This document shows positions 63,569 through 64,000 of a stretch of DNA of 64,000 bases, one piece after another. Position 1 is the stretch's first letter. Every line of letters starts with the position of its first letter. The notes under the pieces are model-generated. The model worked only from the letters and a program-made list of their open reading frames with translations, was not told the origin of the DNA and did not search any database. Position numbers and translations under genes: made by a program. Source of the DNA: Varroa destructor (Eukaryota > Arthropoda > Arachnida > Mesostigmata > Varroidae); contig NW_019211455.1 of assembly GCF_002443255.2 (NCBI RefSeq), positions 42,096,837-42,160,836 of the forward strand, read 5' to 3'.

Positions 63569-64000
63569 CTAGAACGAGAATAAGACGCAATTACATATAT
63601 AGTAGTGGGTTTTGTTAGTGAACATAAAAATAGATAAGACCAATAAAGGTATAGCCTGGACATAGCGCTTACACGAGTTCAAGCAGCCATTCACCAATAG
63701 GAGATCATAGTTATACTACTACCGGCTTTACATTTTAGACTAAATGAATAAGTCTATTGCAAGGAACCTACTACAATTGTTTAAGTACGATACACTTCAG
63801 CCATCTATAGAGACTATAGTCACAAACAGTAGGACTAAAAACAGTATCGATGCTACTTGCTTAATGGAACTTGGGGCAACCAACAACAATGTTATTAGAC
63901 ATGTTTTTATTTTCCTACACTATATTCGAGTGTCTATGGCATATTTTCATTGTCTCAGAGTCTGCGCAATAACTTGTTTGATCACTGTCGAAAGCAAGTG

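Overview
The window looks like nuclear DNA of an animal, most likely an arthropod. It is AT-rich, full of stop codons and homopolymer or (TA)n tracts, and has no operons or bacterial-style gene packing. The one convincing gene has spliceosomal introns with GT..AG borders. I cannot name the species. A parasitic mite or another arachnid would fit, but that is a guess.

The only gene I can support lies on the minus strand at about 54.5-63.6 kb. Four exons (63568-63404, 61372-60649, 56833-56666, 54925-54522) join in one reading frame with intron phases 0, 1 and 1. They encode the last 486 residues of a type I single-pass membrane protein. The piece has the end of one fibronectin type III-like (FN3-like) domain, a Ser/Asn/Gly-rich ectodomain stretch of roughly 200 residues with many N-glycosylation sequons, a second FN3 domain, a transmembrane helix, and a 105-residue cytoplasmic tail. 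The tail carries two YxxPhi-type motifs and ends in a class I PDZ-ligand sequence. The 5' part of the gene is missing. I do not recognise the family.

The remaining 54 kb or so holds no multi-exon gene that I can assemble. Region by region: 1-7 kb is AT-rich with simple repeats and one hairpin. 7.0-9.5 kb has an open minus-strand frame that resembles part of a decayed Ty3/gypsy reverse transcriptase. 9.5-13.3 kb is unremarkable. 13.35-14.7 kb is a GC- and CpG-rich block that could be a promoter or 5' exon, with a 47-codon ORF. 14.8-54 kb is AT-rich non-coding DNA (intergenic or long intron) with scattered repeats.

Two kinds of repeat stand out. The first is a dispersed tRNA-like element with RNA polymerase III A-box and B-box motifs. 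The best copies are at 60.06-60.32 kb and 41.03-41.15 kb, with weaker relatives elsewhere, and it looks like a SINE family. The second is a set of short, nearly perfect hairpins plus one larger fold-back element at 19.42-19.58 kb, which may be MITE-like. No rRNA, true tRNA, CRISPR array or virus was seen.
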